The translations under genes were made by a program, and so were the position numbers. Of a stretch of DNA of 36,314 nt, positions 1 to 9,483 are shown in pieces. Origin of the DNA: Aquabacterium olei (GTDB lineage Bacteria; Pseudomonadota; Gammaproteobacteria; Burkholderiales; Burkholderiaceae_C); the NCBI GenBank assembly GCA_029279925.1, contig JAJUHM010000003.1, positions 1 through 36,314 on the forward strand, in the 5' to 3' direction. Position 1 is the first letter of the stretch. Each line of letters opens with the position of its first letter. Under the pieces are notes generated by a model that made no database searches, was not told the origin of the DNA, and saw only the letters and a program-made list of their open reading frames with translations.

Positions 1-1
1 C

Positions 2-850
2 CTGGACCATGCCGCCGAGTTGCTCGCCCAGGCCGACGCCCTGATCGTGGCGGCCGGTGCCGGCATGGGCATCGATTCAGGCCTGCCGGACTTCCGCGGC
101 AACGAAGGCTTCTGGAAGGCCTACCCGGCGCTGGGCCGGGCCCGCATCGATTTCTACGGCGCCGCTTCGCCGGACACCTTTCATCGCCGCCCGGGGCTGG
201 CCTGGGGCTTTTACGGCCATCGGCTGGCGCTGTACCGCGCCACCGCGCCGCATGCCGGCTTCGGCATCCTGAAACGCTGGGGCGAGGGCATGCTGCAGGG
301 CGTGCGGGTGTTCACCAGCAATGTCGATGGCCAGTTTCAGAAGGCGGGGTTCGACGCGGAGGCCGTGCACGAGTGCCACGGCTCCATCCACCATCTGCAG
401 TGCCTGGGCCCGTGCAGCGACGCCATCTGGCCGGCCGATGCCTTTGTGCCCGATGTGGACGACGACGCCTGCCTGCTGCGCAACGCGCCGCCCACCTGCC
501 CGCGATGCGGTGGGTTGGCGCGCCCGAACATCCTGATGTTCGGGGATGGTGGCTGGGTGGATGACCGGGAGTCGGCCCAGTCCGATCGACTGCGACGTTG
601 GCTGGCACAGGTCAGCCGCCCGGTGGTGGTGGAACTGGGCGCCGGCACGGCGGTACCGACGGTGCGCCGTTTCAGCCACGCCGTGGTGCAGCAACTGGGG
701 GGGCGCCTGGTGCGCATCAACCTGCGCGAGCCGGCGGTGCCCAGCCCGCTGGACGTGGGCCTGCCCATGGGGGCCCTGGCCGCCCTGCAGGCACTCGATG
801 CCCGCCTGAATCAGGCGACCCGTCGCCAGTCTGGTTTGGACGCGGACTGA
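2..850 (+). CDS. SIR2 family NAD-dependent protein deacetylase (5'-truncated by window edge)
   Basis: Frame is open from base 2 (LDHAAELLAQADALIVAAGAGMGIDSGLPDFRG...). GAGMGIDSGLPDFRG NAD-binding motif, TSNVDGQFQKAGF, HECHGS catalytic His, and C-x-x-C pairs (CLGPC, CPRC). Ends TGA. Confidence 0.92.
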   Translation: MDHAAELLAQADALIVAAGAGMGIDSGLPDFRGNEGFWKAYPALGRARIDFYGAASPDTFHRRPGLAWGFYGHRLALYRATAPHAGFGILKRWGEGMLQGVRVFTSNVDGQFQKAGFDAEAVHECHGSIHHLQCLGPCSDAIWPADAFVPDVDDDACLLRNAPPTCPRCGGLARPNILMFGDGGWVDDRESAQSDRLRRWLAQVSRPVVVELGAGTAVPTVRRFSHAVVQQLGGRLVRINLREPAVPSPLDVGLPMGALAALQALDARLNQATRRQSGLDAD

Positions 851-1107
851 TCGGCGGCAGGCGCGCTGGGAGGCCGCTGCCGGCGGGCGCCGCGCCCGAG
901 CAGTGACCGCGGCAGCAACAGCGCCGCCGACAGGCTCAATACCACCGCCATGGGCAGGTGCCCGGTGAAGCCGGCCCAGATGGCGGCCATCAGGCCCAGG
1001 GCACAGGCCACGGTGGCCATGACGCGTGAGCGTCGCCACGCGGAAGGGGCATGCACAGTTTCCACGGCGCCTCCTGAGGGGGATGGCGTGGCCGCTGAGG
1101 GCAGCAA
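811..1107 (-). CDS. small hypothetical membrane protein
   Basis: 98 aa ORF with two hydrophobic segments (MATVACALGLMAAIWAGF, MAVVLSLSAALLLP); tail-to-tail with SIR2, overlapping its 3' end by about 40 bp. Confidence 0.5.
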   Translation of the reverse strand: MLPSAATPSPSGGAVETVHAPSAWRRSRVMATVACALGLMAAIWAGFTGHLPMAVVLSLSAALLLPRSLLGRGARRQRPPSAPAADQSASKPDWRRVA

Positions 1108-1200
1108 ATCGTGAGGGATGCCACGCGAAACGCCATTGAATGCCGATCAGGAGCCGGGCACAAGACCGGGGAACCCCGCGGTACCCGGGCGTGTTGCGGC

Positions 1201-2379
1201 TCAGAGGGCCAGGCGGCTGGCGTAACCCGTCATCTCCAGATACCCGCTGCCCACCGCCTGCCCGGTGGCGTCGCGCAGCACGCTCAGCCCTTCCCAGTAG
1301 ACGCTGCCGGTGCTGCCCCGGCTGTCGAGCTCCTGGTTGTCCAGTTCCGCCTGCACGGTGTAGCGACGCCCTTGCGGCAGTGTGAGGGTCCAGCTGACGG
1401 GATAGGCGGCCCCGGTGGCCGGGCTGCGCCACACGCGGCCCGGCGCGAACTGCACCTCGCCATGGGTGAAGGCCCGCGCGGGCTGGCCCGGTGCCCGCCA
1501 GCTGCCGCCCGTCCACAGCGTGCTGCCATCGGCACGCCGCAGACGGAAGGCCGTCAGGGCGCTGCCGTCGGCCAGGTTCATGCCGATCCAGTCCCACCCC
1601 ACGGCATCGGGGTGCATCACGGTCTCGCTCCATTCGTGGTCCATCCATGCCAGGCCCGTGACGGCCACGGCCTCGCGCGGTGGGCGGCTCTGGCCGGTGG
1701 ACGGCTTGAGCGTCAGGTGCCCGGTCGCCCGCAGTTGGGGGTGCGAGTAGTAGTGGCTGGCCTGGGTCACGTCAGGCCCCTTGCGGGAAAAGCCGGCCTG
1801 ACCCTGCAGCAGCACGGGCTGGGTCTGGTCGAAGCGCAGGTCGAGCACGAAATCGCCGGCCTCGATGTGGCCGAGGTAGCGGCTCTGCTCGGGCGGGCCT
1901 TCGCGCCGCAGGGTCCAGTTGCGCAGGCGCACGGCGGTGTCCCGCGTGCTGGCCTCCGCCAGGCCGAAGCCGGCGCGGGCCAGGCGCTGGTCGTGCAGCA
2001 GGCGCCGGCCAGCCAGGTCGGTGACCGCAGCATGGGCGAACAGCAGCTGGTGTGGCGCAAAGGCGCTCGGGTTGCCGGGGGCCACGTCGGTGCGTGAGCG
2101 GAAGAAGGTGATCTGAAAACCGAAGCGCCGCGGGGCCTCGCCCTCGGTCTGCAGCGAGCCTGTCAGGTACCACCATTAGGTGCGGCTGCCCGGGTGTGCG
2201 CCGAAGTCGCGCGGAAAGCGCAGCGCGCGGCCGGGCTTCGGGATGTCTTCCGGCGAGCGGCCGTCGGCCGGCACGGCTGCGCTTTCCTGCGCGGCCAGGG
2301 TCCGGCTCGGCAACAGGCTCCATCCTGCAGACAGGCTCATGATGTGAGCCAGATGCATGCGGCGTGACACGCCCATCAC
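1201..2379 (-). pseudogene. AttH / lipocalin-like (CrtC-like hydratase fold) secreted protein, interrupted by in-frame TAA at 2176-2178
   Basis: ORFs 2176..2379 and 1201..2085 are in the same frame. Read-through gives ...FPRDFGAHPGSRT*WWYLTGSLQTEGEAPRRFGFQITFFRSRTDVAPGNPSAFAPHQ..., matching the AttH-family (R)TEWWYLTG motif. The start overlaps the upstream permease stop, as in att-type operons. Confidence 0.85.
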
Positions 2380-4970
2380 CAGTCCTCCTTCACCGCCATC
2401 ACGGCGTCATGGCCTGCGGCGGCGCGCCCGGCCAGCCAGGCGGTCAGCGTGCCGGCGGCCACCACGCTGGCACACAGGGCGGCCAGGCGCCAGCCGGGCA
2501 GCATCAGGTCCATGGTCCAGTGAAAGCTTTGCGGGTTGACCACGTGCACCAGCACCACGCTCACCGCCACCCCCAGCCCGAGGCCCAGCAGCGCCCCCAC
2601 GCCCGTCAGCGCCGCGCCTTCGCCCGCCACGGTGGCCAGGATCTGCCGCCGGGTGAAGCCCAGGTGGCCCAGCAGGCCGAACTCCTTGCGCCGAGCCAGC
2701 ACCTGTGCCGAGAAGCTGGCCGCCGTGCCGAACAGGCCGATGCCGATGGCCACCGCCTGCAGCCAGTAGGTCACGGCAAAGCTGCGGTCGAAGATGCGCA
2801 GCGTGACCTCCCGGATCTGCCGGGGTTCGGCGAACTCGAGCAGCGCGCCGTCCAGTCCTTGCTGGCTGGCCAGCGCCCGGATGCGGGTCTGCAGCACGTC
2901 GGTGCGGGCCTCCGGAGTCAGCCACAGCGCCAGGTCGTTGAGCGCGCGGTCATCGGTCAGGCGCTGGTAGTCGGATTCGGTCAGCACCACGGCGCCCTGC
3001 TGACGGGCATAGTCGCGCCACACGCCGAGCACGCGCGTGGCCACAGGCGGCTGGCCTGCGCGCAGGGGCAACAGCAGGCGGGTGCCCGGGCGGGCGCCGT
3101 ACAGGTCGACCATGGCCTCGCTCACCCAGGCCCCCACTTCGCCCGGTTGCAGCGCGCGGCTCGGCCACGCCTGCCCCACCAGCGGCAGGTCGCGCGCCGG
3201 ATCCGCCAACGGGCGCGCGATCAGGGCAATCGCTGGCTGGGCCGGGTCGAGCCGGAGGTCGACCACGCGCACGCCCTCGGCCCGGCGCACCCCCGGCAGC
3301 GCGCGGATGCCGTCCAGCAGCGCGGGGCCGAGGTTCAGGGTGTCGGTGTGGTCGCTGCTGGTGGCCGTGCGCGCATACAGGTCGGCCGGCAGCACCACAT
3401 CCAGCCATTGGGTGACCGACTCGCGGAAGCTGGCCACCATCACCGTGAGCGCCACCGACAGGCTGAGGCTGGCCACGACGCCGGCGATGGCGACCGTGGC
3501 GGTGTGGCGCATGCGCCGGGCCCGTTCCACGGCCAGCAACGCGGCTGGGTGGCGGGGGGCCGGCAAGGCGCCCAGCATGGCGCCGACGGAGGCCGGCACG
3601 CAGGCGATGCCGCCCATCAGGATGGCCGCCACGGCCAGGTAGGCCCACAGCGGCACCCCACCGACCGGCGGCAGCAGGGCCATTCCGGTGCCGGCGATCA
3701 GCAGGCCGGGCCCGATCCACGCGGACCGTCCGGCCCCGCCCAGCTCGCCCAGCCCTTTGAGCGCCTGGGCCGGTGCCAGCCGCTGTGCGGCGCGGGCCGG
3801 CAGCCAGCCACCGGCGAGCGCGGCGACGATGCCCAGACCCCCATACAGCGCCGCCGCACCGGGAGACCATTGGAGGGTGGGCGTGATGCCAGGGAAGTAG
3901 CCGCCGCCCAGGTCGCCTGCCAGCAGCCGCAGCGCCGCGGCCGCCAGTCCCGTGCCCAGGGCCAGCCCCAGCGCCGATCCCACCACGCCGATCAGCGCCG
4001 ATTCGGCCAGCACCAGCTGCAGCCGCTCACGCGCGCCGAGGCCCAGCACGCCCAGCAGGGCGAACTGCTGCTGGCGTTTGGCCACCGACAGCGACAGGAT
4101 GGAGAACACGAGAAAGGCCCCGGTGAACAGCGCAACCAGGGCCAGCACGGTGAGGTTGACGCGGTAGGCGCGCGACACGTTGGACACCCGCTCGCCGGCG
4201 TCCTCGCTGGCATCGGCGCTCACGCCGGGCGGCAGGTCCAGTGCCGTCCGCACGTCGGCGGGACGGGCGCCGTCCACCAGCTTGAGGTCCAGCCGCTGCA
4301 GGCGACCGAACTGGGCGAAAACCTGCTGTGCTCCGGCGATGTCCATCACCCCGAGTGCGGCGCCGCCTGCGCTGACCGTGCCGACCACCCGCAGGCGCTG
4401 CCAGCGCAGGCCGGCCTGGACCTCAATGACGTCACCGGCCTGCACGCCCAGGGCGCGGCGGGCGGCGGCGTTCAGTGACACCGCGTCCGGCTGCAGCAAC
4501 GTGAAGCGTCCGTCGTCGGCACCCGCTTCCTTGGCCGGCACCTCGGTCTGTGGCGCCTGTCGGGGCATCAGCGATGGGGCCAGCGGGGCCGCAACCAGGG
4601 TGTCAAGCCCGAGGATCTGCAAGCTCACGGCCTGAGCCGGATTCTGGCCCGGCCGGCGCGCGCGGGTGCGCACCTCCACCACCGGGCTGGCCAGCGCCAC
4701 CTGGGGGTGGGCCGCGACCCTGGCATACAAGGCCTCGGCAAAGCCGCCGCTGGCGGCCCGCAGTGTCAGATCGGCCTGGCCGTTGACGCTGCGCACGGCC
4801 GCGCTGAACTCGCTGAGCGCCGAGCTGTTGATCAGCTGCACCGAAAAAGCCAGGGCCACGCCCAAGGTCACGGCCAGCACCGCGGTGGCGTGCCGCAGCC
4901 CGTGGTGTCGCAGTTCGGGCCAGGAAAAGGCGCGCAGCAGGCGGCCCAGCGGAGAGGGGACGGCCATCAT
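2376..4970 (-). CDS. ABC transporter permease (FtsX/MacB-like, AttF/G-type fusion)
   Basis: 864 aa with a repeated FtsX-like permease core (NVSRAYRVNLTVLALVALFTGAFLVFSILSLSVAKRQQQFALLGVLGLGARER; VARRKEFGLLGHLGFTRRQI). Overlaps the adjacent ATPase gene by 4 bp. Confidence 0.92.
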   Translation of the reverse strand: MMAVPSPLGRLLRAFSWPELRHHGLRHATAVLAVTLGVALAFSVQLINSSALSEFSAAVRSVNGQADLTLRAASGGFAEALYARVAAHPQVALASPVVEVRTRARRPGQNPAQAVSLQILGLDTLVAAPLAPSLMPRQAPQTEVPAKEAGADDGRFTLLQPDAVSLNAAARRALGVQAGDVIEVQAGLRWQRLRVVGTVSAGGAALGVMDIAGAQQVFAQFGRLQRLDLKLVDGARPADVRTALDLPPGVSADASEDAGERVSNVSRAYRVNLTVLALVALFTGAFLVFSILSLSVAKRQQQFALLGVLGLGARERLQLVLAESALIGVVGSALGLALGTGLAAAALRLLAGDLGGGYFPGITPTLQWSPGAAALYGGLGIVAALAGGWLPARAAQRLAPAQALKGLGELGGAGRSAWIGPGLLIAGTGMALLPPVGGVPLWAYLAVAAILMGGIACVPASVGAMLGALPAPRHPAALLAVERARRMRHTATVAIAGVVASLSLSVALTVMVASFRESVTQWLDVVLPADLYARTATSSDHTDTLNLGPALLDGIRALPGVRRAEGVRVVDLRLDPAQPAIALIARPLADPARDLPLVGQAWPSRALQPGEVGAWVSEAMVDLYGARPGTRLLLPLRAGQPPVATRVLGVWRDYARQQGAVVLTESDYQRLTDDRALNDLALWLTPEARTDVLQTRIRALASQQGLDGALLEFAEPRQIREVTLRIFDRSFAVTYWLQAVAIGIGLFGTAASFSAQVLARRKEFGLLGHLGFTRRQILATVAGEGAALTGVGALLGLGLGVAVSVVLVHVVNPQSFHWTMDLMLPGWRLAALCASVVAAGTLTAWLAGRAAAGHDAVMAVKEDW

Positions 4971-5638
4971 GCCGACCCGCGCAGTTCGATCAGGCCCGTG
5001 GGCGTCAGCCGCAGCACCCGGTCGGCACGGGCCGCGGCGGCCTCGGAGTGGGTGACCATCACGCAGGCTGCGCCGTGTTGCCGGGTCTGGGCCACCAGCA
5101 CGCCCATGACCTGTTCGGCGGTGCGCGGGTCGAGGTTGCCGGTGGGCTCGTCCGCCAGGATGAGGGCCGGACGGTGCACCAGGGCCCGCGCGATCGCCAC
5201 GCGCTGCAACTGCCCGCCCGAAAGTTGCTGCGGCAGCCGGGCGCCCAGGCCGGCCAGCCCGACATCATCCAGCGCCTGTGCCACCCGGGCATCGTCCTGC
5301 TGGCCCAGCAGCATCAAGGGCAGGGCGACGTTCTGCGCCACATCGAGGTGGGGCAGCACATGGAAGGCCTGGAAGACGAAGCCCAGGTGCTGGCGGCGGA
5401 ACAGGGCCTGGGCGGCCTCGTCGAGCGTGGTGATGGGCGTGCCCAGCACGGTGATCGTGCCTTCCGAGACGGTGTCGAGCCCCGCCAGGGCGTTCAGCAG
5501 CGTCGATTTGCCGACGCCGGATTCGCCCACGATGGCGACGAACTGGCCCGGCGCGACCTGCAGGTCGACCTGGGAGAAAACAGGGTCGGGGCCATAGCGT
5601 TTGGCCAGCTGGCGGACGTCGAGCATGGGCGTGAGCAT
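4967..5638 (-). CDS. ABC transporter ATP-binding protein (LolD/MacB-type)
   Basis: Walker A GESGVGKSTLLNALAG, signature LSGGQLQRVAIARAL, Walker B LILADEPTGNLD. Confidence 0.95.
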   Translation of the reverse strand: MLTPMLDVRQLAKRYGPDPVFSQVDLQVAPGQFVAIVGESGVGKSTLLNALAGLDTVSEGTITVLGTPITTLDEAAQALFRRQHLGFVFQAFHVLPHLDVAQNVALPLMLLGQQDDARVAQALDDVGLAGLGARLPQQLSGGQLQRVAIARALVHRPALILADEPTGNLDPRTAEQVMGVLVAQTRQHGAACVMVTHSEAAAARADRVLRLTPTGLIELRGSA

Positions 5639-5728
5639 ATCGGCCTCTGCAACCGGGGCCCGGCAGGGGGTGGGGACAAGACCGCGACGCCAGCGCGTGC
5701 TTGGCGCTCTGCCCTACAGTGTCGGCCC

Positions 5729-5974
5729 ATGTCGTCCTCGCCCCCTCCTTCCGCCCCCCCGGCTGTGCCCAGCCCTTGTCGCAGCCAGTGCAAGCTGGAC
5801 GAAGACAAGGTGTGCATCGGGTGCGGGCGCACCATCGACGACATCCGGGCGTGGCGTGACATGCCCGATGCCGAGCGGCTGGCCTGCGTGGCCAGGGCCG
5901 AGGCCCGCCGCCTGGCCGCTTCCGAGGCCGCCTCGGCCTCAGACTCAGTGCGCGCCGCGGTTGAGCGTCTCTGA
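5729..5974 (+). CDS. DUF1289 domain-containing protein
   Basis: MSSSPPPSAPPAVPSPCRSQCKLDEDKVCIGCGRTIDDIRAWRDMPDAER; Cys-rich SPCxxxCxxD..xCxGCGRTxxEIxxW pattern typical of DUF1289. Confidence 0.85.
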   Translation: MSSSPPPSAPPAVPSPCRSQCKLDEDKVCIGCGRTIDDIRAWRDMPDAERLACVARAEARRLAASEAASASDSVRAAVERL

Positions 5975-6970
5975 GGGGCTCTCGCCGAACAGCTTGCGGT
6001 AGTCCAGCGCAAACTGGCTCAGGTGCCAGAAGCCCCAGCGGGCGGCCACGTCCTGCACGCCCTGGCCTTGAAGGGCGGCCTCGCGCAGGTGGCGGCGTGC
6101 GCCATTGAGGCGGATCGCGCGCAGGTACTGGATCGGGCTCAGGCCCATCACCTCTTCAAAGCAGTACTGCAGCGTGCGTCGGCTCACGTGAAGGCGTTCG
6201 CACAGCTCGGGCACGGTCACCGCCTGGTCGGGGTGCGCGAGCACGTAGGCGTGGGCCTGCGTCACGACCTTCTGCCGACGGGCCAGACTGTGCCGCATCG
6301 CGGTGTCGACCTCGCTGGTGTCCAGCAGATCGAGCAGCAGACTCAGCACGGCGCCTTCCATGGCCTGCAGGTCGGCATCGCGGCGGGCCGCGGGCTGTGG
6401 CTCGCTCAGTGGCAGCAGCCCGTCGAGTGCATGCAGGCAGGCCTGCCGGGCGTCGTCGCGGGCGCGCAGCACCTCTGCCTGCTGCAGCGCGTGCCAGTCC
6501 AGCCGGCAGCCCTGCTGCGCGGCGGCGTCCATCAGCGCCTGGCGCTGCACGACCACGCCGAACAGGCTGTGGCGGTCCGGGGTGACGAGCTCGAAGCGCT
6601 CTCCACCCGGGCGCACCATCACGTCATGCGTGCCGTGCAGGCGGCCGTTGATGCGGGTGGGCAGGGTGGCGAGCGGGTCGGGCACGCCGAACCAGAAGGA
6701 GTCTGTCCAGACCTCGCACGACTGGCGCAGCGCCTGGCTGGTCTGTTCGCGGAAGACCTGGATGTGGGGCAGCCGCCATTCGGTGAGCCGGCCCACAAAG
6801 CGCCCCGGGCCCAGTTGATCGTAGTGCTGCTGCCAGGCCGTCAGGTTGTGGGCATGCTCGTCGACATCGTGGGCCCGCACCTCGTGCAGGCCCGCATGCG
6901 CGGACGCCAGGGCGCCCCACAGTGGGGCGGCCGGGGCCGAAGGGGCGTCGACAGGGCGGGCTGAGGGCAT
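5945..6970 (-). CDS. AraC-family transcriptional regulator (EutR-like by motif and context)
   Basis: C-terminal AraC HTH (VTVPELCERLHVSRRTLQYCFEEVMGLSPIQYLRAIRLNGARRHL...DVAARWGFWHLSQFALDYRKLFGESPSETL). Lies in a cluster with eutBC and an ethanolamine permease. Confidence 0.9.
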   Translation of the reverse strand: MPSARPVDAPSAPAAPLWGALASAHAGLHEVRAHDVDEHAHNLTAWQQHYDQLGPGRFVGRLTEWRLPHIQVFREQTSQALRQSCEVWTDSFWFGVPDPLATLPTRINGRLHGTHDVMVRPGGERFELVTPDRHSLFGVVVQRQALMDAAAQQGCRLDWHALQQAEVLRARDDARQACLHALDGLLPLSEPQPAARRDADLQAMEGAVLSLLLDLLDTSEVDTAMRHSLARRQKVVTQAHAYVLAHPDQAVTVPELCERLHVSRRTLQYCFEEVMGLSPIQYLRAIRLNGARRHLREAALQGQGVQDVAARWGFWHLSQFALDYRKLFGESPSETLNRGAH

Positions 6971-7054
6971 GGCGCAGGGCTGAAAACAACGTCAACCCTG
7001 CTTCAAGCAACTTTCCTACCCGTTTTGCGGTGCCCCCCGACGCCTGTCACCCGA

Positions 7055-7882
7055 TCAGAAGGCCCGGGTCAGGCTGGCCACCCAGCGCGTGCCCACCACA
7101 TTCCGTCCGCGCCCGTTGGAATCGAAGAAGGTCCACAGTGCCGTGTCGCCCTTCTTGGCGTCGCCGGTGTTGTGGCTGGCCGCCAGCGAGAAGGTCCAGG
7201 GGCCTTCCACGCGCGACACACCCACCTTCACGTCGGTGAAGTTGTACGGGCCGAAGTTCTTGACGATCTGGCGGCCGGCATGCAGGTTCAGCGTCCAGCC
7301 GGGGGCGATCTCGGGGTTCCAGTTGGCCTCGACATAGGTCGAGCCGCGCGAGCTCTTGTTGACCCCGCTGTAGGGATCGACCGCGAAGGCGGCCCAGTGC
7401 GAGCTGACCGCGTACCAGACCCCGACGGACGCCGCGCCCTGGCTCACGGCGGCGTGCAGCTCCTGGGTGTCGTAGCTGACGTGCTTGCCATCGGCGTCGC
7501 GCGTGAAGGCGCCCGGGAACCAGTAGCTGATGAAGCCCAGCTCCAGGCCCATGCCGGCGCCGATCTCGGTGCGCCAGCCGCCGTACAGGTCGATTTCGGT
7601 GCCCGAGCTGTTGGCGTAGGCGGCATTCGACACTCCCGAGCCGAACAGGCCCGCGAACCAGCCGTTGGCGTGGGTGGCGTCGAAGGTCAGCTGGGCGGCC
7701 GGCTTGCCCTGGGTCTGCGAGACCCCGCGGAACAGGTAGTCGGACACCACGCCGGCGGTGCCGGTCAGGGTCCAGCCAGAGGCCGTGGTGGTCTGGGCGT
7801 GGCCCGCCAGCGGGGCAAGCAGCGCGAGCGAGGCGGCCAGGGCGATCGAAGGCAGGCGGCGCAGCGAGAGGGGCAGGGACAT
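7055..7882 (-). CDS. TorF family putative porin (Gcw_chp-type outer membrane protein)
   Basis: Signal peptide MSLPLSLRRLPSIALAASLALLAPLAGHAQ followed by TGTAGVVSDYLFRGVSQTQGKPAAQ, characteristic of this family; ends in an aromatic beta-barrel-like terminus (WVASLTRAF). Confidence 0.88.
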   Translation of the reverse strand: MSLPLSLRRLPSIALAASLALLAPLAGHAQTTTASGWTLTGTAGVVSDYLFRGVSQTQGKPAAQLTFDATHANGWFAGLFGSGVSNAAYANSSGTEIDLYGGWRTEIGAGMGLELGFISYWFPGAFTRDADGKHVSYDTQELHAAVSQGAASVGVWYAVSSHWAAFAVDPYSGVNKSSRGSTYVEANWNPEIAPGWTLNLHAGRQIVKNFGPYNFTDVKVGVSRVEGPWTFSLAASHNTGDAKKGDTALWTFFDSNGRGRNVVGTRWVASLTRAF

Positions 7883-7945
7883 GCGTGAGGCTCCAGGGTG
7901 GTTGCGAAGACGTTCCCCAGTATTTCGGCAGTCGTGCGCCAAGCC

Positions 7946-8013
7946 TTATCAAGATTTGGCAAACCTGCAGGGGCGCCGGTGCTGCGCGGGGCAGGTTTGC
8001 CAAATTCCGATAA
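7946..8013. promoter_or_regulatory. long inverted repeat in the divergent porin / ethanolamine-permease promoter region
   Basis: TTATCAAGATTTGGCAAACCTGC (7946-7968) versus the reverse complement of GCAGGTTTGCCAAATTCCGATAA (7991-8013): 20/23 identical, including a 15 bp perfect inner arm; 22 nt spacer. Confidence 0.65.
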
Positions 8014-8087
8014 CGCGGCGGCCGGGGTGCTTCCTACATTGAGGCTCAGCTCCATCCACCCGGCTGCCCGATCAGCCCGTCGCCGCC

Positions 8088-9479
8088 ATGTCCACCCCTT
8101 CGTCACCCGGTTCGCACACCCTCAAACCCGTGCTGAGCACCCTGCAGCTCTGGGGCATCGCCGTCGGCCTCGTCATCTCGGGCGAGTACTTCGGCTGGAG
8201 CTTCGGCTGGGCCTCGGCCGGCACGCTCGGCTTCATGGTCACGGCGCTGTTCGTGGCCGCGATGTACACCACCTTCATCTTCAGCTTCACCGAACTGACC
8301 ACGTCGATCCCGCATGCCGGCGGGCCGTTTGCCTACAGCCGCCGCGCCTTCGGGGCCACCGGGGGCTATCTGGCCGGGGCCGCCACCTTGATCGAGTTCG
8401 TGTTCGCGCCACCGGCCATTGCGCTGGCCATCGGGGCCTACCTCAACGTGCAGTTCCCATCGCTCGACCCCAAGACGGCGGCCCTGGGCGCCTACCTGAT
8501 CTTCATGGGGCTCAACATCGTCGGCGTGCAGATTGCCGCCACCTTCGAACTGCTGGTGACGCTGCTGGCCATCTTCGAGCTGCTCGTCTTCATGGGCGTG
8601 GTCTCGCCCGGTTTCTCGGTGGCCAACCTGGTCAAGGGCGGTTGGTCCGGGCAGGACGAATTCAGCCTGGCGGCCATCCCCGGCATCTTCGCTGCCATCC
8701 CGTTTGCCATCTGGTTCTTCCTGGCGATCGAAGGCGTGGCCATGGCCGCGGAAGAAGCCAAGGACCCGAAGCGCTCCATTCCCGTCGCCTACATCGCGGG
8801 CATCCTGACGCTGGTGGCGCTGGCGATCGGCGTGATGGTGTTTGCCGGCGGTGCCGGCGACTGGACCCAGCTGGCCAACATCAACGACCCGCTGCCCCAG
8901 GCCATGAAGATGATCGTGGGCGAGAACAGTGGCTGGCTGCACATGCTGGTGTGGCTGGGCCTCTTCGGCCTGGTGGCGAGCTTCCACGGCATCATCCTGG
9001 GCTACTCGCGCCAGATCTTCGCGCTGGCCCGTGAAGGCTACCTGCCGGCCTACTTCGCCCAGGTTCATCCGCGCTTCCACACCCCGCATCGCGCCATCCT
9101 GGCGGGCGGCGTCATCGGCATCGCGGCCATCTACAGCGACGAGCTGATCCAGTTCGGCGGCCAGACGCTGACAGCCAACATCGTCACGATGGCCGTCTTC
9201 GGCGCGATCCTGATGTACATCCTCAGCATGCTGAGCCTGTTCAAGCTGCGCCGCAGCGAGCCGGGCATGGCGCGGCCCTTCCGTGCGCCGATGTACCCGG
9301 TCTTCCCCGCCATCGCGCTGGTGGGTGCCACCGTCTGCATGGTCGCCATGGTCTATTACAACTTCTTGATCTTCTGCGTGTTCGTCGCCATGCTGGCCGT
9401 GGGCTACGTCTACCACCGTGCCACGGGCCACCAGCGCACGGAGGCACCGACCGCGCCCGTCACCCCTGCCCTGCACTGA
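8088..9479 (+). CDS. eat: ethanolamine permease (APC superfamily)
   Basis: 463 aa APC transporter (LQLWGIAVGLVISGEYFGWSFGWASAGTLGFM..., FFLAIEGVAMAAEEAKDPKRSIP); immediately upstream of eutBC. Confidence 0.92.
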   Translation: MSTPSSPGSHTLKPVLSTLQLWGIAVGLVISGEYFGWSFGWASAGTLGFMVTALFVAAMYTTFIFSFTELTTSIPHAGGPFAYSRRAFGATGGYLAGAATLIEFVFAPPAIALAIGAYLNVQFPSLDPKTAALGAYLIFMGLNIVGVQIAATFELLVTLLAIFELLVFMGVVSPGFSVANLVKGGWSGQDEFSLAAIPGIFAAIPFAIWFFLAIEGVAMAAEEAKDPKRSIPVAYIAGILTLVALAIGVMVFAGGAGDWTQLANINDPLPQAMKMIVGENSGWLHMLVWLGLFGLVASFHGIILGYSRQIFALAREGYLPAYFAQVHPRFHTPHRAILAGGVIGIAAIYSDELIQFGGQTLTANIVTMAVFGAILMYILSMLSLFKLRRSEPGMARPFRAPMYPVFPAIALVGATVCMVAMVYYNFLIFCVFVAMLAVGYVYHRATGHQRTEAPTAPVTPALH

Positions 9480-9483
9480 CACG

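Noticed and set aside
77-1648. 523 aa minus-strand ORF across SIR2 and the AttH gene
   Set aside because: Arg/His/Gly/Ala-rich shadow frame with no domain-like motifs; overlaps well-supported genes.
2364-4478. 704 aa plus-strand ORF opposite the ABC permease
   Set aside because: Low-complexity His/Gln/Arg/Gly-rich antisense translation, typical of GC-rich shadow ORFs; the minus strand encodes a convincing FtsX-like permease.
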